From assembly GCF_017968845.1 (NCBI RefSeq), contig NZ_CP072876.1:1922001-1986000 (forward strand): a stretch of DNA of 64,000 nt, written 5' to 3'. Position numbers and translations under genes: made by a program. Below, piece after piece: positions 27,036 to 38,925 of the stretch (position 1 is its first letter; the number at the start of each line of letters is the position of its first letter). The notes below the pieces were generated by a model. The model did no database searches. It was not told the origin of the DNA and saw only the letters and a program-made list of their open reading frames with translations. Source of the DNA: Microbacterium sp. NIBRBAC000506063 (GTDB lineage: Bacteria; Actinomycetota; Actinomycetes; Actinomycetales; Microbacteriaceae).

Positions 27036-27823
27036 TCAGCGACCGCCGCGGAGGATGGCCTGCTTGACCTCGGCGATCGCCTTGGTGACCTCGATGCCGC
27101 GGGGGCACGCCTCGGTGCAGTTGAAGGTCGTGCGGCAGCGCCACACTCCCTCTTTGTCGTTGAGGATGTCCAGGCGCACATCGGCGTTGTCGTCGCGCGA
27201 GTCGAAGATGAAGCGGTGCGCGTTGACGATCGCCGCCGGCCCGAAGTACTGGCCGTCGGTCCAGAACACCGGGCACGACGAGGTGCACGCCGCGCACAGG
27301 ATGCACTTGGTGGTGTCGTCGAAGACCTCGCGGTCGACGATCGACTGCACACGCTCCTTGCCCTTCTCGGGGTGGAGTTCGCCACGAGGAACGGCTGCAC
27401 ATCGCGGTAGGAGGCGAAGAACGGCTCCATGTCGACGATGAGATCCTTCTCCAGCGGCAGGCCCTTGATCGCCTCGACGTAGATCGGCTTGGAGATGTCG
27501 AGATCCTTGATCAGCGTCTTGCACGCCAGGCGGTTGCGGCCGTTGATGCGCATCGCGTCGGAACCGCAGATGCCGTGCGCGCAGGAGCGGCGGAAGGCGA
27601 GCGAGCCGTCGACCTCCCACTTGATCTTGTGCAGGGCGTCGAGCACGCGGTCGGTGGAGTACAGCTCGACGTCGTAGTCGACCCAACGCGGCTCTTCGTC
27701 GACCTCGGGGTTGAATCGGCGCACGATGAGCGTGACGAGGAAGGACTGCACGCCGGTGTCGTCGGCCGCGTCGCGCGCCTCAGCCTCGGACGCGAGTTCC
27801 GGATCCACGAGTGCGGTGGACAT
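27036..27823 (-). CDS. sdhB: Succinate dehydrogenase iron-sulfur subunit, with one apparent sequencing frameshift
   Basis: A 262-residue SdhB carrying three clusters: 2Fe-2S (RRSCAHGICGSDAM ... NRLAC), then CILCAACTSSCPVF and CRTTFNCTEACPRGI for 4Fe-4S and 3Fe-4S. It passes electrons from SdhA to the membrane quinone site. The G run 27369-27372 lacks one base; adding it joins VANSTP to EKGKERVQS. ATG 27823 shares one base with the sdhA stop. Last gene of sdhCDAB; no clear terminator follows before the YihY promoter. Confidence 0.95.
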
Positions 27824-29625
27824 CAGTACTTCCTTTCCATCGGCTGGTAGTTGGTGATGACGACCGGTTTCCAGTCGAGACGGATGTGGTCGTCGGCGAC
27901 GGAGGAGTGCGGGTCGCCCGACAGGTAGGCCATCGTGTGCTTCATGTACGTCTCGTCGTCGCGCTTCGGGAAGTCGTCGCGCATGTGGCCGCCGCGGCTC
28001 TCCTTGCGGTTGCGGGCGGTGTAGACGACGACCTCGGCGATGTCGAGGAGGAAGCCGAGCTCGACGGCCTCGAGCAGGTCGGTGTTGAAGCGCTTGCCCT
28101 TGTCGTCGACGTGGATGTTCTTGTAGCGCTCGCGGAGATCGGCGATCACGCCCAGCACGTGCGTGAGCGACTCCTCGGTGCGGAACACCTGGGCGCCCTT
28201 GTCCATCTCGTCCTGGAGCGTCTTGCGCAGCACGGCGATGCGCTCGGTGCCGGCGTTGCTGCGGAGACCCTCGAGCATCTCGCGGACCTCCTTCGCCGGG
28301 TCGTCGGGGAGCGGCACGAAATCGGCCGTCTTGACGTACTCGACCGCGTTCTTCCCGGCGCGCTTGCCGAACACGTTGATGTCCAGAAGCGAGTTCGTGC
28401 CCAGACGGTTGGCGCCGTGCACCGAGACGCAGGCGCATTCGCCCGCGGCGTACAGCCCCGGCACGACGGTGTCGTTGTCGGCCAGCACCTCGGCGTCGTT
28501 GTTGGTCGGGATGCCGCCCATCGCGTAGTGCGCGGTCGGCATGACCGGCACGGGCTCGACGACCGGGTCGACGCCCAGATAGGTGCGGGCGAACTCGGTG
28601 ATGTCGGGGAGCTTGGTCTCGAGCACCTCCGCACCCAAGTGCGTGCAGTCCAGCAGCACGTAGTCCTTGTGGGGCCGGCGCCGCGACCCTCGGCGACCTC
28701 CTGGACCATGCAGCGGGCGACGATGTCACGCGGGGCGAGGTCCTTGATCGTCGGGGCGTAGCGCTCCATGAAGCGTTCACCGCTCGCGTTGCGCAGGATC
28801 GCTCCCTCGCCGCGCGCGCCCTCGGTGAGGAGGATGCCGAGGCCGGCCAGACCGGTCGGGTGGAACTGGAAGAACTCCAGATCCTCCAGCGGCAGACCCT
28901 TGCGCCAGACGATGCCGACGCCGTCGCCGGTGAGTGTGTGCGCGTTGGAGGTCGTCTTGAAGATCTTGCCGAAGCCGCCGGTGGCGAAGACGACCGCCTT
29001 GGCGTGGAAGACGTGCAGCTCGCCGGTGGACAGGTCGTAGGCGACCACGCCGGCGGTCTGGGTCTTTCCGTCGGCGTCCTTGACCGTGATCAGGTCGAGC
29101 ACGTAGAACTCGTTGAAGAAGTTGATGCCGAGCTTGACGCAGTTCTGGAACAGCGTCTGCAGGATCATGTGGCCGGTGCGGTCGGCGGCGTAGCAGGCGC
29201 GGCGCACCGGCGACTTGCCGTGCTCGGCCGTGTGCCCGCCGAAGCGGCGCTGGTCGATCTTGCCCTCGGGGTGCGGTTGAACGGCAGACCCATGTTCTCC
29301 AGGTCGATGACCGCGTCGATCGCTTCTTTGGCGAGGATCTCGGCGGCGTCCTGGTCGACCAGGTAGTCACCGCCCTTGACGGTGTCGAAGGTGTGCCACT
29401 CCCAGGAGTCCTTTTCCACGTTCGCGAGGGCCGCGGCCATGCCGCCCTGCGCGGCACCCGTGTGCGAACGGGTGGGGTAGAGCTTGGAGATCACGGCCGT
29501 GCGTGCCCCGGACCGGCTTCGATCGCCGCTCGCATGCCTGCGCCGCCGGCGCCGACGATGACGATGTCGAACTCGTGGTAGTGAACGCCGTCACGAACGA
29601 CGGAATCCTGGGTCTGCGTTGTCAC
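27823..29625 (-). CDS. sdhA: Succinate dehydrogenase flavoprotein subunit, with three apparent sequencing frameshifts
   Basis: A 601-residue SdhA that oxidises succinate to fumarate. FAD-binding [17 protein letters not shown], the flavinylated His in [31 protein letters not shown] with the active-site residues, and [11 protein letters not shown] are all readable. Frame breaks at 28671-28674, 29268-29271 and 29506-29509, all C/G runs; one base added to each restores a continuous reading frame. GTG 29625 starts [19 protein letters not shown]. The stop shares a base with the sdhB ATG. Confidence 0.95.
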
Positions 29626-29641
29626 TCTCGTTGCTCTCTTC

Positions 29642-30094
29642 TCAGTTCCCGACGACGCCCTGGGCGACGCACTCATCCCACAGCACGCTGCTCTCCGTCA
29701 CACCGAGGCACGGGTCGAAGGTGAAGACGACGAGGGTGCCGAGGAGGATGAGCAGGGCGGCGGCGAGGCCGATCGCCCAGACGAGCGCCTTGCGCGCCCG
29801 CGGAGCCGTCACGTAGTCGTTGACGATGGTGCGCATGCCGTTGGCGCCGTGGATGAGTGCGAGCCAGAGCATCAGCACATCCCACCACTGCCAGAACGGC
29901 GAGGCGAACTTCCCGGCGACGAAGGCGAAGTCCAGCGCGGCGATGCCGTCGCCGATCATGAGGTTGACGAAGAGGTGGCCGAAGATGAGGACGACCAGGA
30001 GCACGCCGGAGACGCGCATGAAGACCCAGCCCCACTTCTCGAGGTTGATCTTGCGGGCGCGGCGTGCGGGCGCCTCGACGGTCTGTGCGGACAT
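29642..30094 (-). CDS. sdhD: Succinate dehydrogenase membrane anchor subunit D
   Basis: A 150-residue anchor with three transmembrane segments: about residues 24-48 (GVLLVVLIFGHLFVNLMI, with a candidate heme-ligand His), 72-95 and 108-130. The segment LIHGANGMRTIVNDY carries the conserved His of the heme/quinone site. It ends 16 bases before sdhA and begins one base inside the sdhC stop. Confidence 0.9.
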   Translation of the reverse strand: MSAQTVEAPARRARKINLEKWGWVFMRVSGVLLVVLIFGHLFVNLMIGDGIAALDFAFVAGKFASPFWQWWDVLMLWLALIHGANGMRTIVNDYVTAPRARKALVWAIGLAAALLILLGTLVVFTFDPCLGVTESSVLWDECVAQGVVGN

Positions 30095-30526
30095 CAGTGA
30101 CCCCTCCGACGTGCGAGAAGACGTTGATGAGGTGGCGCGGAGTGAAGCCCGCCATGACGACGGCCCACAGGCCGAGCACGCCCCAGAAGAGCTGGCGGTG
30201 GTAGCGCGCCCCCTTCGACCAGAAGTCGACGAGGATGATGCGCAGGCCGTTGAAGGCGTGGAAGGCGATGCCGCCGACCAGGACGACCTCGCCTATGCCC
30301 ATGACCGGGTTCTGGTAGGTGCCCAGGACCGCGTTGTACGCCTCGGGGAGACGCGGATCAGTGCGGTATCGAGCACATGAACCAGAAGGAAGAAGAAGAT
30401 GGCGACTCCGGTGATGCGGTGAAGCACCCATGACCACATGCCTTCGCGTCCTCGGTAGAGGGTTCCGCGCGGGGTCTTGGAAGTGGTTTCCGAAATCGAC
30501 GGTGTCAAGCGAGTGCTTGCGGACAC
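30094..30526 (-). CDS. sdhC: Succinate dehydrogenase cytochrome b556 subunit, with two apparent sequencing frameshifts
   Basis: A 144-residue SdhC. TPRGTLYRGREGMWSWVLHRITGVAIFFFLLVH is the typical entry into the first membrane helix; HAFNGLRIILVDF holds the heme-ligand His region. C/G runs at 30345-30348 and 30101-30104 each lack one base. The second correction matters most: it creates a stop overlapping the sdhD start (TGATG), matching the sdhA-sdhB junction. GTG 30526 is the best start. A -10 box TAGGAT (30589-30594) would give a leader of about 55 bases. Confidence 0.88.
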
Positions 30527-30679
30527 GGTCGTCCTCCCTGATCGATGCGAGGTCGGCTGCGCGCACCATGGCGCGCCCGATCCCTCTCATCCTATTCCTG
30601 TCCGACACCTGTGAGCGACGAAGGTGACCCTAACCCGGTGCACAGACGCGAATCAGGGCAGGGTCTATAGGGTGGGGGT

Positions 30680-31786
30680 GTGATTGAAGGGTTCTACGCG
30701 GTCATCCCCGCCGGCGGCATCGGCAGTCGTCTGTGGCCCTTGTCGCGGGCGGACGCCCCGAAGTTCCTGCACGACCTGACCGGCTCAGGCAACTCGCTCC
30801 TGCGCGACACCTGGGACAGGCTCGAGCCTTTGGCCGGGCCCGATCGAATCTCGGTGGTGACCGGAAGGGCGCATCGCGCCGCCGTCGAGGCGCAGCTTCC
30901 CGGCATCCCGGATCACAATGTCTTCCTCGAGTCCGAGCCGCGCGAGTCGGCGGCGGCCATCGGGCTGGCCGCCGCGATCCTCCACCATCGCGATCCGGAT
31001 GTCATCATCGGCTCCTTCGCGGCCGACCACATGATCCGCGGCACCCAGGTCTTCCAATGGGCGGTGCAGCAGGCCGTGCAGGTGGCGCGCGAGGGCTACA
31101 TCGTCACGATCGGGATCCCGCCGACGGAGCCCTCGGTGGGCTTCGGCTACATCAAGCGCGGAGAGGAGCTCGTCGTGGAGGGGGCTCCCGAAGCGGCCCT
31201 CGTGGAGCGTTTCGTCGAGAAGCCCGACCTCGACACGGCGCGGATGTACGTCGCCGAACGCAACTACCTGTGGAACGCCGGCATCTTCATCGCCAAGGCG
31301 AGCGTGCTGCTCGAAGAGATGGCGCTGCACCAGCCCGCCCTGCATGCGGGTCTCGTCGAGCTCGCCGCCTCCTGGGACGACCGCGAGGCGCGCGGTCCCG
31401 CCGTCGATCGCATCTGGCCGACGCTGCCGAAGATCGCGATCGACTACGCCGTCGCCGAGCCCGCCGCGGAACGCGGCCGCCTGGCCGTCGTCCCCGGACA
31501 CTTCGACTGGGACGACGTGGGCGACTTCGCCTCGCTCACCAAGCTCATCTCGCAGGGGCGCAAGAACGACCTGGCCGTGCTGGGCCCGAACGCCCGTGTG
31601 CTGTCGGATGCCGCCAGCGGCATCCTCGTCAGCCAGACCTCGCGCGTGATCAGCCTCGTCGGCGTGCGCGACATCGTCGTGGTCGACACCCCGGATGCGC
31701 TCCTGGTCACGACGACCGAGCATGCGCAGCGGGTCAAGAGCGTGGTCGAATCGCTCAAGCTGACCGGTCGCGGCGACGTGCTGTGA
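30680..31786 (+). CDS. manC: Mannose-1-phosphate guanylyltransferase
   Basis: A 368-residue nucleotidyltransferase making GDP-mannose for glycans. The GTP-binding signature is FYAVIPAGGIGSRLWPLSR, followed by PKFL, SFAADHMI and FVEKPDLDTA with WNAGIFIAKASVLL. There is no C-terminal isomerase domain, as usual for actinobacterial ManC. GTG 30680 follows a -10 box TAGGGT (30668-30673) by six bases, so the mRNA should be leaderless. It is divergent from sdhC and single. Confidence 0.93.
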   Translation: MIEGFYAVIPAGGIGSRLWPLSRADAPKFLHDLTGSGNSLLRDTWDRLEPLAGPDRISVVTGRAHRAAVEAQLPGIPDHNVFLESEPRESAAAIGLAAAILHHRDPDVIIGSFAADHMIRGTQVFQWAVQQAVQVAREGYIVTIGIPPTEPSVGFGYIKRGEELVVEGAPEAALVERFVEKPDLDTARMYVAERNYLWNAGIFIAKASVLLEEMALHQPALHAGLVELAASWDDREARGPAVDRIWPTLPKIAIDYAVAEPAAERGRLAVVPGHFDWDDVGDFASLTKLISQGRKNDLAVLGPNARVLSDAASGILVSQTSRVISLVGVRDIVVVDTPDALLVTTTEHAQRVKSVVESLKLTGRGDVL

Positions 31787-31923
31787 CAACCGTGTGTTTC
31801 GCGATCATTGCAAGTCGATAACCTTCCGGGTCCGACTGCGCAAATCTCTAGGTCGCAGGGTGAGACAGTAGGTAACTTTGTTCCGCCCGCGAAATCCGCG
31901 GTCCCATCAATGTGGAGGCTGCA

Positions 31924-32991
31924 TTGACCATTTCGACCACCAAGAAGGTCCTCGGCGTCACCGGCGCCGCGGCACTGCTCCTCGCCCTCGCCGGCTGCGG
32001 CTCGGCGCCCGAGGCACCGACCGGCACCACCGAGCCCGCACCCGAGGTCGACTTCCTCGCCTGCGCCGTCTCGGACGAGGGCAGCTGGAACGACAAGAGC
32101 TTCAACGAGGCCGCGTTCGAGGGCCTGAAGAAGGCAGAGGCCGAGCTCGGCGTCAGCACCCAGGGCTTCGAGTCGCACTCGCCCGACGACTTCGGTCCGA
32201 ACCTCGAGTCCGCGGTGAACGCGAACTGCGACATCACCTTCGCCGTCGGCTTCAACTTCTCGTGGGAGGGCTCGCTCGAGCGCATCATCAACGAGAACGC
32301 CGAGGCGCACTTCGGATGGGTCGACGGCTGGCCGATGGGCGATCACGGCAACCTGAAGCCGATCGAGTACTCGATGGCGGAGTCGAGCTTCCTCGCCGGC
32401 TACCTCTCGGCCGACTTCAGCACCAGCAAGGTGCTCGGCACCTATGGCGGCATGGACATCCCCTCGGTCACGGTCTTCATGGACGGCTTCCGCAACGGCG
32501 CCGCGAAGTGGGCCGAGGACAACGGCACCGACGTCACCGTGCTGCCGTACCAGTTCGTCGGCGACTTCGCCAACACCGGTGTCGCGCAGTCGATCTCCGA
32601 GGCCTTCCTCGCCGATGACGCCGACGTGATCTTCCCGGTCGCCGGCGGTCTGTTCACCGGCACCGCTGCGGCGATCGAAGCAGCCGGCAGCGACGCGGTC
32701 TTCCTCGGAGTCGACAAGGACATCGCCCTGACGCAGCCCGACCTGGCGCCCATGGTGCTGACCTCGGTCGAGAAGCGCATGACGCAGGCCGTGTTCGACG
32801 TCATCGCCGAGCTCGTCGGCGGCGCGGACTTCGACGCGACCTCCTACGTCGGCACGCTCGAGAACGGCGGCACGGCGCTCAGCGACTTCTACGACTTCGA
32901 GTCGGAGGTCTCCGACGAGGTCAAGGCGAAGATCGCCGAGCTCACCCAGCAGATCATCTCGGGTGAGATCGACCCCGCAGCAGCACCGTAA
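31924..32991 (+). CDS. BMP family nucleoside-binding lipoprotein of an ABC importer
   Basis: A 355-residue surface-bound substrate-binding protein (BMP/PnrA family). The start TTG 31924 is chosen because GGAGG lies 5 bases upstream and the residues then form a lipoprotein signal (TTKKVLGVTGAAALLLALAG followed by the lipobox cysteine). The GTG at 31912 would overlap that site. The family fold is seen in DFLACAVSDEGSWNDKSFNE and KVLGTYGGMDIPSVTVFMDG. It delivers nucleosides to the permeases encoded downstream. A strong hairpin follows its stop, probably reducing expression of the later genes. Confidence 0.93.
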   Translation: MTISTTKKVLGVTGAAALLLALAGCGSAPEAPTGTTEPAPEVDFLACAVSDEGSWNDKSFNEAAFEGLKKAEAELGVSTQGFESHSPDDFGPNLESAVNANCDITFAVGFNFSWEGSLERIINENAEAHFGWVDGWPMGDHGNLKPIEYSMAESSFLAGYLSADFSTSKVLGTYGGMDIPSVTVFMDGFRNGAAKWAEDNGTDVTVLPYQFVGDFANTGVAQSISEAFLADDADVIFPVAGGLFTGTAAAIEAAGSDAVFLGVDKDIALTQPDLAPMVLTSVEKRMTQAVFDVIAELVGGADFDATSYVGTLENGGTALSDFYDFESEVSDEVKAKIAELTQQIISGEIDPAAAP

Positions 32992-32999
32992 GCACCTTC

Positions 33000-33040
33000 C
33001 TTCGGTCGCCCCGCAGATCTCCTCTGCGGGGCGACCGAAG
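33000..33040 (+). terminator. Perfect 18-base-pair hairpin between the binding protein and the ABC ATPase gene
   Basis: Arms CTTCGGTCGCCCCGCAGA (33000-33017) and TCTGCGGGGCGACCGAAG (33023-33040) match exactly with a 5-base loop (TCTCC). It is followed by TCGTTCTT, a weak T-rich stretch. It starts 8 bases after the lipoprotein stop; it may act as a partial terminator or as an mRNA stabiliser for the abundant binding protein. Confidence 0.8.
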
Positions 33041-33083
33041 TCGTTCTTCCCCAGACGAGGGCCCTCCGGCAGACTAAGGAAAC

Positions 33084-34574
33084 ATGAAGCTCGAACTTCG
33101 CGGTATCACGAAGCGATTCGGACCGCTCGTCGCCAACGACTCGATCTCGATCACCGTGGAGGCAGGGCAGATCCACGCGCTGCTCGGTGAGAACGGTGCG
33201 GGCAAGTCCACGCTGATGAACGTCCTGTTCGGGCTGTACGACCCGGATGAGGGCGAGATCGTTCTCGACGGACGGCCGCGGGACTTCGACGGGCCCGGCG
33301 ATGCGATGCGCGCCGGCATCGGCATGGTGCATCAGCACTTCATGCTGATCCCGGTGTTCACGGTCGCCGAGAACGTCATCCTGGGCTTCGAGCCCACCCG
33401 TGCCGCAGGACTGCTCGATCTGCGCACGGCGCGGAAGCGGGTGCGCGAGCTCTCCGAGCGATTCGGGTTCAACATCGATCCGGATGCCGTCGTCGGCGAC
33501 CTGTCGGTGGGTGCTCAGCAGCGCGTCGAGATCATCAAGGCGCTCTCGCACGATGCGCGCGTCCTCGTGCTCGACGAGCCGACCGCGGTGCTGACGCCGC
33601 AGGAGACCGATGAGCTCATGGAGATCATGCGGCAGCTGGCCGCGGAGGGCACGTCGATCGTCTTCATCACCCACAAGCTGCGCGAGGTGAAGGCGGTCGC
33701 CGACACCATCACGGTCATCCGGCACGGCAAGGTGGTGGGCGAGGCCTCGCCCGAGGCTACGCCTGCGGAGCTCGCGACCATGATGGTCGGCCACGCCATC
33801 GACCTGGTGGTCAACAAGGAAGAGGCGAAGCTCGGCGACGTGGCGCTCGAGGTCACCGACGTCGTGGCTTTCGACCAGTTCCGCAACCCCGTCCTCAACG
33901 GCGTGTCCTTCGAGATCCGCGAGGGGAGATCCTCGGCATCGCGGGTGTCCAGGGAAACGGGCAGACGGAGCTCGCCGAGGCGATCGTGGGCCTGCGCAAG
34001 GTGCAGGGCGAGATCAGGCTCTACGGCAAGGATCTCACCAAGGCGGGTGTCCGGGAGGTGCTGGATGCGGGCGTCGGCTACGTGCCCGAGGACCGCAAGC
34101 GCGATGGGCTCGTCGCCGAGTTCACGATCGCGGAGAACCTCATGCTCGACCGCAGCAACGGTGCCCCGTTCGCGGGGCCGTTCGGCGTGAACTTCGCCTT
34201 CCGCGACGAGTTCGCCGCCCAGAAGATCGCCGAGTTCGATGTGCGCACGCAGGGTCCTGACGTCCCCGCCGGCCGTCTCTCGGGCGGGAACCAGCAGAAG
34301 GTCGTGGTCGCGCGGGAGATGTCGCGCGAGCTGCGTCTGCTCGTCGCCTCCCAGCCGACGCGCGGCGTCGACGTCGGATCGATCGAGTTCATCCACGAGC
34401 AGGTCGTCGCCGCCCGGGACTCCGGCATCCCGGTGCTGATCATCTCGAGCGAGCTCGACGAGGTCGTCGCGCTCGCCGATCGGATCGCGGTCATGTACCA
34501 CGGTCGCATCCTCGACATCGTTGCGCCGGATACGGCCCGATCGAAACTCGGTGAACTCATGGCGGGGTGGTCGC

Positions 34575-34578
<4 letters not shown>
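33084..34578 (+). CDS. Nucleoside ABC importer ATP-binding protein, with two apparent sequencing frameshifts
   Basis: A 498-residue tandem ATPase. First domain: Walker A GENGAGKSTLMNVLFGLYDP, QHFMLIPVFTV, signature LSVGAQQRVEIIKAL, Walker B VLVLDEPTAVLTP. Second domain: LSGGNQQKVVVAREM and degenerate LLVASQPTRGVDVGS, as in RbsA/NupO-like importers. G runs at 33923-33926 and 34564-34567 each lack one base. The second correction places the stop at 34576-34578 in an ATGA overlap with the permease start instead of running on into it. ATG 33084 has an AAGGA site. Confidence 0.92.
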
Positions 34579-35906
<1,328 letters not shown>

Positions 35907-35910
<4 letters not shown>

Positions 35911-37199
35911 GCACCACCACCAAGCCGTCCGCGCCCGAGCTGTCGCCGGAGCTGAGCGCCGCCGCCCCCATCGCCTGGAAGGCGCCGATCCTCTACGCGG
36001 TGAGCGCGGTGATCGTCCTGGTGTTCTTCGGGGTGATGGGTTCCACGACACCCGCACGTTTCCGGTGGACGGACGCCACCGCGGCCATCACGCTCGAGCC
36101 GACGATGCTCACCCCGCGCACGGTCGGCTTCGTCTGCGGCGCGCTGCTCGCCGTGATCGCCGCCGCCGCGCTGTGGCGGGCGGTCGAGCGGAAGAGCTTC
36201 AGCCCCTGGTTCGGGGTGCTCGCGGGAGTCCTGTTCCTGCTGAGCCTGCTGGCCTGGACGGGTGCGGGCGGCACGGTCCAGGTGGTCTACCTGCTCAACG
36301 GCACGATCGCCCTCTCGACGGCCGTGATCTTCGGTGCGCTCGCCGGGGTGATCGGCGAGCGCGTGGGCGTGGTCAACATCGCGATCGAGGGGCAGCTCCT
36401 GGCGGGGGCCTTCGTCGCCGCCGTGCTGGGGAGCATCACCGGGAACCTCTGGGTCGGCTTGTTCGGCGCGATGATCGGCGGCGCGCTCGTGTCCCTGGTG
36501 CTGGCGGTGTTCTCGATCAAGTACATCGTCAATCAGATCATCGTCGGCGTGGTGCTGAACGTGCTGGTCATCGGCCTGACGAACTTCTTCTACTCGTCGG
36601 TGCTCAACACCAATGCGAGCGCCTTCAACAACCCCGGCTTCTTCCGCAAGATCACGATCCCCTGGCTCTCCGAGATCCCCGTCCTCGGGCCGGTGCTGTT
36701 CGATCAGAACATCATCACCTACACGATGTTCGTGCTCGTCTTCCTCGTATGGCTCGTCCTGTTCAAGAGCCGCCTGGGCCTGCGCATCCGCGCGATGGGC
36801 GAGCACCCGCTGGCCGCCGACACCGTCGGTCTCAACGTCAACCGCACGCGCTTCTGGACGGTGTCGATCGCCGGCCTCATCGCCGGTCTCGGCGGCGCCG
36901 CCCTCACCATCGGATCGGTGGGCGCGTTCGGCCGCGAGATGAGCGCGGGCCAGGGCTTCATCGCGCTGGCCATGGTGATCCTCGGCCGCTGGCATCCGCT
37001 GTACGCGGCCATGGCCGCCCTGCTCTACGGGTTCAGCGGCGCCTTCCGCATCTGGGCAGGCGGGGTCCCGGTGGGCTCGGAGATCCCCTCCGACCTCATC
37101 CAGATGGTGCCCTATGTCGTCACGCTCGTCGCGGTCGTGCTGTTCGTGGGCAGGGCCATCCCGCCGGCGGCCGTCGGCAAGCCCTACATCAAGGAGTAG
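35907..37199 (+). CDS. Nucleoside ABC importer permease, second subunit
   Basis: A 430-residue permease of the NupQ type: GVIGERVGVVNIAIEGQLLAGAF, IKYIVNQIIVGVVLNVLVIG, RAMGEHPLAADTVGLNVNRT, and GRWHPLYAAMAALLYGF. About ten helices, with an extra N-terminal pair compared with the shorter family members. It forms the channel with the preceding subunit. Cytidine deaminase follows after 6 bases. Confidence 0.92.
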
Positions 37200-37205
37200 C
37201 ATCCG

Positions 37206-37604
37206 ATGACCGACATCGACTGGGACGAGCTGCGCCAGGTCGCCACCGACGCGATGCGCAAGGCCTATGCGCCGTACTCGCGGTACCGGGTAGGGGCGGC
37301 GGCGCTCGCCTCCGACGGCCGGATCGTGGCCGGATGCAACGTGGAGAACGCCTCCTACGGCGTGGGTCTCTGCGCCGAATGCGCGCTCGTGGGCGACCTG
37401 CACATGTCCGGCGGCGGGCAGCTCGTCGCGTTCGTGTGCGTCAACGGCGCCGGGGAGACGATCATGCCGTGCGGCCGGTGTCGACAGCTCCTGTACGAGC
37501 ACGCGATCCCCGGGATGCTGCTGGAGACCGTCTCCGGCATCCGCACGATCGACGAGGTCCTGCCCGACGCCTTCGGACCCCGCGACCTCGAGGAGATGGC
37601 ATGA
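37206..37604 (+). CDS. cdd: Cytidine deaminase
   Basis: A 132-residue homotetrameric-type deaminase converting (deoxy)cytidine to (deoxy)uridine. The zinc site is intact: CAECALV (Cys-Ala-Glu) and PCGRCRQLLYEH. Also NVENASYGVGLCAE, binding the nucleoside. No strong ribosome-binding site precedes it beyond the AAGGAG overlapping the permease stop. Its stop overlaps the deoA start by 4 bases. Confidence 0.96.
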   Translation: MTDIDWDELRQVATDAMRKAYAPYSRYRVGAAALASDGRIVAGCNVENASYGVGLCAECALVGDLHMSGGGQLVAFVCVNGAGETIMPCGRCRQLLYEHAIPGMLLETVSGIRTIDEVLPDAFGPRDLEEMA

Positions 37605-38890
37605 GCGTGGAGCCGTTCGACGCGGTGCAGGTCATCACCGCCAAGCGCGACGGCGGGGTGGTGCCCGAGGATGCGCTGCGGTGGATGGTCGACGCCTTCA
37701 CCCGCGGCTATGTGTCGGATGCGCAGATGGCCTCGTTCGCCATGGCGGTGCTCCAGCGCGGCATGGAGCGCGATGAGATCCGCGTGATGACCGATGCGAT
37801 GATCGCCTCGGGGGAGCGGATGAGCTTCGCGAAGCTCGGCAAGCCCACGGTCGACAAGCACTCCACGGGCGGCGTCGGCGACAAGATCACACTGCCGCTC
37901 GCGCCGCTGGTCGCCTCCTTCGGCGTCGCCGTCCCGCAGCTCTCGGGGCGTGGGCTCGGCCACACGGGCGGCACGCTCGACAAGCTCGAGTCGATTCCCG
38001 GATGGCGCGCGGCACTGTCGAACCAGGAGATGTTCGACCAGCTGTCGGATGTTGGCGCCGTCATCTGCGCGGCCGGTTCCGGCCTGGCTCCCGCCGACAA
38101 GCGCCTGTACGCGCTGCGCGATGTGACCGGCACGGTCGAGGCGATCCCGCTCATCGCCTCGAGCATCATGTCGAAGAAGATCGCCGAGGGCACCGACGCC
38201 CTCGTGCTGGACGTGAAGTTCGGTTCGGGCGCGTTCATGAAGGACATCGACAGGGCCCGCGAACTGGCCGAGACGATGGTCGCGCTCGGCACCGACTCCG
38301 GCGTGGCCACGACCGCACTGCTGACGGACATGTCGGTGCCGCTCGGTCTCGCGATCGGCAACGCCAACGAGGTGCGCGAGTCGGTGGAGATCCTCGCCGG
38401 CGGAGGCCCCGCCGACGTGCGTGAGCTCACCGTCGCCCTGGCCCGCGAGATGCTGGCGCTGGCAGGTCTCCCCGACGCGGACGTCGAAGCGGCGCTCGAC
38501 GGCGGTCAGGCGATGGATGTCTGGAACGCCATGATCCGCGCGCAGGACGGAGACCCGGATGCCGCGCTCCCGGTGCCCCGCGAGACGCATGTCGTGACCG
38601 CGTCCTCCTCCGGCGTCGTCACGCGGATGGAAGCGCTGCCGTTCGGCATCGCCGCCTGGCGACTGGGTGCCGGCCGCGCGCGGGCCGAGGATCTCGTCGT
38701 GCACGCGGCCGGGATCGATCTGCACGCGAAGCCGGGCGATAGGGTGGAGGCCGGTCAGGCGCTCTTCACGCTGTCGGCCGACGACGACGCCCGCTTCGAC
38801 CGCGCTCTCGATGCCCTGGAGGGGGCGTGGGAGATCGGCGATGCGGCATCCGACGTCGGCCCTCTCGTGCGCGAACGCATCACCGCCTGA
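37601..38890 (+). CDS. deoA: Thymidine phosphorylase
   Basis: A 429-residue pyrimidine-nucleoside phosphorylase releasing base and deoxyribose-1-phosphate. Family signature SGRGLGHTGGTLDKLESIPG, phosphate site KHSTGGVGDK and SKKIAEGTDALVLDVKFGSGAFM. The C-terminal biotin-like domain (HAKPGDRVEAGQALFTL) is normal for the family. It is fed by cdd and the importer. Confidence 0.96.
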   Translation: MSVEPFDAVQVITAKRDGGVVPEDALRWMVDAFTRGYVSDAQMASFAMAVLQRGMERDEIRVMTDAMIASGERMSFAKLGKPTVDKHSTGGVGDKITLPLAPLVASFGVAVPQLSGRGLGHTGGTLDKLESIPGWRAALSNQEMFDQLSDVGAVICAAGSGLAPADKRLYALRDVTGTVEAIPLIASSIMSKKIAEGTDALVLDVKFGSGAFMKDIDRARELAETMVALGTDSGVATTALLTDMSVPLGLAIGNANEVRESVEILAGGGPADVRELTVALAREMLALAGLPDADVEAALDGGQAMDVWNAMIRAQDGDPDAALPVPRETHVVTASSSGVVTRMEALPFGIAAWRLGAGRARAEDLVVHAAGIDLHAKPGDRVEAGQALFTLSADDDARFDRALDALEGAWEIGDAASDVGPLVRERITA

Positions 38891-38925
38891 GACACCAGAC
38901 CACCCCACGACCCGGGAGTACACAC

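Noticed and set aside
27823-29625. sdhA as a pseudogene
   Set aside because: The three frame breaks lie in G/C runs and the corrected protein has all catalytic motifs; the operon context and expected essentiality make decay unlikely.
27036-29625. A fused SdhA-SdhB reading frame seen on the minus strand
   Set aside because: It is produced by a missing base near 28671; the corrected sdhA stop overlaps the sdhB start as separate genes.
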